A stretch of 5,987 bases of DNA from the NCBI GenBank assembly GCA_964640725.1, contig CAZXIJ010000070.1, positions 1 through 5,987 of the forward strand, written 5' to 3'. The notes under the pieces were generated by a model. The model worked only from the letters and a program-made list of their open reading frames with translations. It did no database searches and was not told where the DNA came from. Of this stretch, positions 5,158 to 5,987 are shown piece by piece (within the stretch, counting starts at the first letter, position 1; each line of letters opens with the position of its first letter). Both the position numbers and the translations under genes were made by a program. This stretch comes from CALHVX01 sp964640725. GTDB lineage: Bacteria > Pseudomonadota > Gammaproteobacteria > Pseudomonadales > Azotimanducaceae.

Positions 5158-5987
5158 ATGGCAAGCCGATATCCCGCCTCCGCCAGGCGCCGACACTTCC
5201 TGCATGGCGCCGCGACCCTGGGCGCAGCTTTCACTGGCCAGCTGGCGTTACCGGCCTGGGCCCGGAGCGGGGGCGCGGCGGATCTGAAAGGCCTGCGGGC
5301 CCAATCCGGGACCCGGTTCGACCTGGACGTTGGCTACGCTCGCCCAAGGATTGACGGAAAGCCCGGCCGGGCGATCCTGGTGAACGGCCAGTTACCGGCG
5401 CCGCTGCTCCGCTGGCGCGAGGGCGACGACATTGTCCTGAACGTTCGCAATCGCCTGGCGGTGGACACCTCGATTCACTGGCACGGCATTCTCCTGCCGT
5501 TTCAGATGGACGGCGTGCCCGGAGTAACCTTTCCGGGCATCAAGCCCGGGGCGCGCTTTACCTACAAGTTCCCGCTGCTGCAGGCGGGGACCTACTGGTA
5601 CCACAGCCACTCAGGCCTGCAGGAGCAACAGGGCCTTTACGGTCCCATCGTCATCGAGCCGCAGGACAGTGATCCCGTGGTCTTTGACCGCGAGTACGTG
5701 ATCGTTTTGTCGGACTGGACCTTCGAGGACCCGCACCGGGTGTTCGCCAAGCTCAAGAAGATGAGCGACAACTACAACTTTCAGCAGCGCACCGTCGGCG
5801 ATTTCCTGAACGACGTCGAAGCCGAGGGCCTGGACCGCACCCTGGCCGGCCGGATGATGTGGGGCGCCATGCGCATGAACCCCACAGACATTGCGGATGT
5901 CACCGGCGCGACCTACACCTATCTGCTGAACGGTCATAGCCCGGCGGAAAACTGGACCGGCCTGTTTCGGCCGGGCGAGCGCGTGCG
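5158..5987 (+). CDS. copA: CopA/PcoA-type copper-resistance multicopper oxidase, N-terminal 276 residues (cut by the right edge)
   Basis: A periplasmic multicopper oxidase that protects against copper, probably by oxidising Cu(I) and binding copper. The frame runs open to the window end, so the protein is partial (family about 550-650 residues). The N-terminus carries a Tat signal, with SARRRHFLHGAAT (8-20) followed by a hydrophobic stretch and a likely cleavage site after LPAWA (about residue 35), consistent with export of a folded copper protein. The first cupredoxin domain has ILVNGQLPAP (73-82), the copper-binding HWHG (His107, His109) and YWYHSHSGLQEQQGLYGP (146-163; His149, His151), which supply type 2/3 copper ligands. 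The C-terminal type 1 copper site lies outside. DREYVIVLSDWTFEDPHRVF and YTYLLNGHSPAENWT are typical of CopA. The ATG at 5158 fits the signal peptide, though only a weak ribosome binding site (TAGG) precedes it. copB commonly follows copA. Not the P-type ATPase also named CopA. Confidence 0.93.
   Translation, partial: MASRYPASARRRHFLHGAATLGAAFTGQLALPAWARSGGAADLKGLRAQSGTRFDLDVGYARPRIDGKPGRAILVNGQLPAPLLRWREGDDIVLNVRNRLAVDTSIHWHGILLPFQMDGVPGVTFPGIKPGARFTYKFPLLQAGTYWYHSHSGLQEQQGLYGPIVIEPQDSDPVVFDREYVIVLSDWTFEDPHRVFAKLKKMSDNYNFQQRTVGDFLNDVEAEGLDRTLAGRMMWGAMRMNPTDIADVTGATYTYLLNGHSPAENWTGLFRPGERV

Overview
The window looks like chromosomal DNA from a GC-rich (about 65% by eye) gammaproteobacterium. 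The evidence is a divergent hexR/zwf pair with gammaproteobacterial-type HexR operator palindromes, and an iron-sulfur-free, PAPS-type cysH like that of E. coli. The mix of sugar-catabolic, CoA-transferase, haloalkane dehalogenase-like and copper-oxidase genes would suit an environmental lineage such as the Nevskiales/Salinisphaerales or a marine hydrocarbon degrader. That placement is inference; no marker gene is present.

Layout. (1) Positions 1-812, minus strand: the first 270 codons of zwf (glucose-6-phosphate dehydrogenase), cut by the left edge. (2) 813-909: a divergent control region with two palindromes matching the HexR operator. One is perfect and abuts the hexR start codon; the other lies in the zwf leader. 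(3) 910-1743, plus: hexR, an RpiR-type repressor (HTH plus SIS), followed by a strong GC hairpin. (4) 1895-2683, plus: cysH (PAPS reductase), apparently alone. (5) 2812-5054, plus: a translationally coupled pair, a family III (CaiB/BaiF) CoA-transferase whose stop overlaps the start of an HLD-I-type haloalkane dehalogenase. (6) 5158 to the right edge, plus: the first 276 codons of a Tat-exported CopA/PcoA-type multicopper oxidase. It is preceded by a G/C-tract palindrome resembling CsoR/FrmR-family operators.

How the parts work together. HexR is expected to repress both itself and zwf until the Entner-Doudoroff intermediate KDPG releases it, so the left third is a compact sugar-catabolism switch. 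cysH supplies sulfite for cysteine synthesis. The CoA-transferase/dehalogenase pair is the least understood part: the gene overlap argues for a shared pathway, perhaps dehalogenation or hydrolysis of a substrate linked to CoA-ester formation. copA probably begins a copper-tolerance operon that continues beyond the window.

No RNA gene, insertion sequence, CRISPR array or integration site was seen. No gene-free stretch exceeds about 150 bases. I found no strong evidence for a wholly new system. The best leads are the geometry of the HexR operators, the coupled CoA-transferase/dehalogenase pair, and the candidate copper operator.
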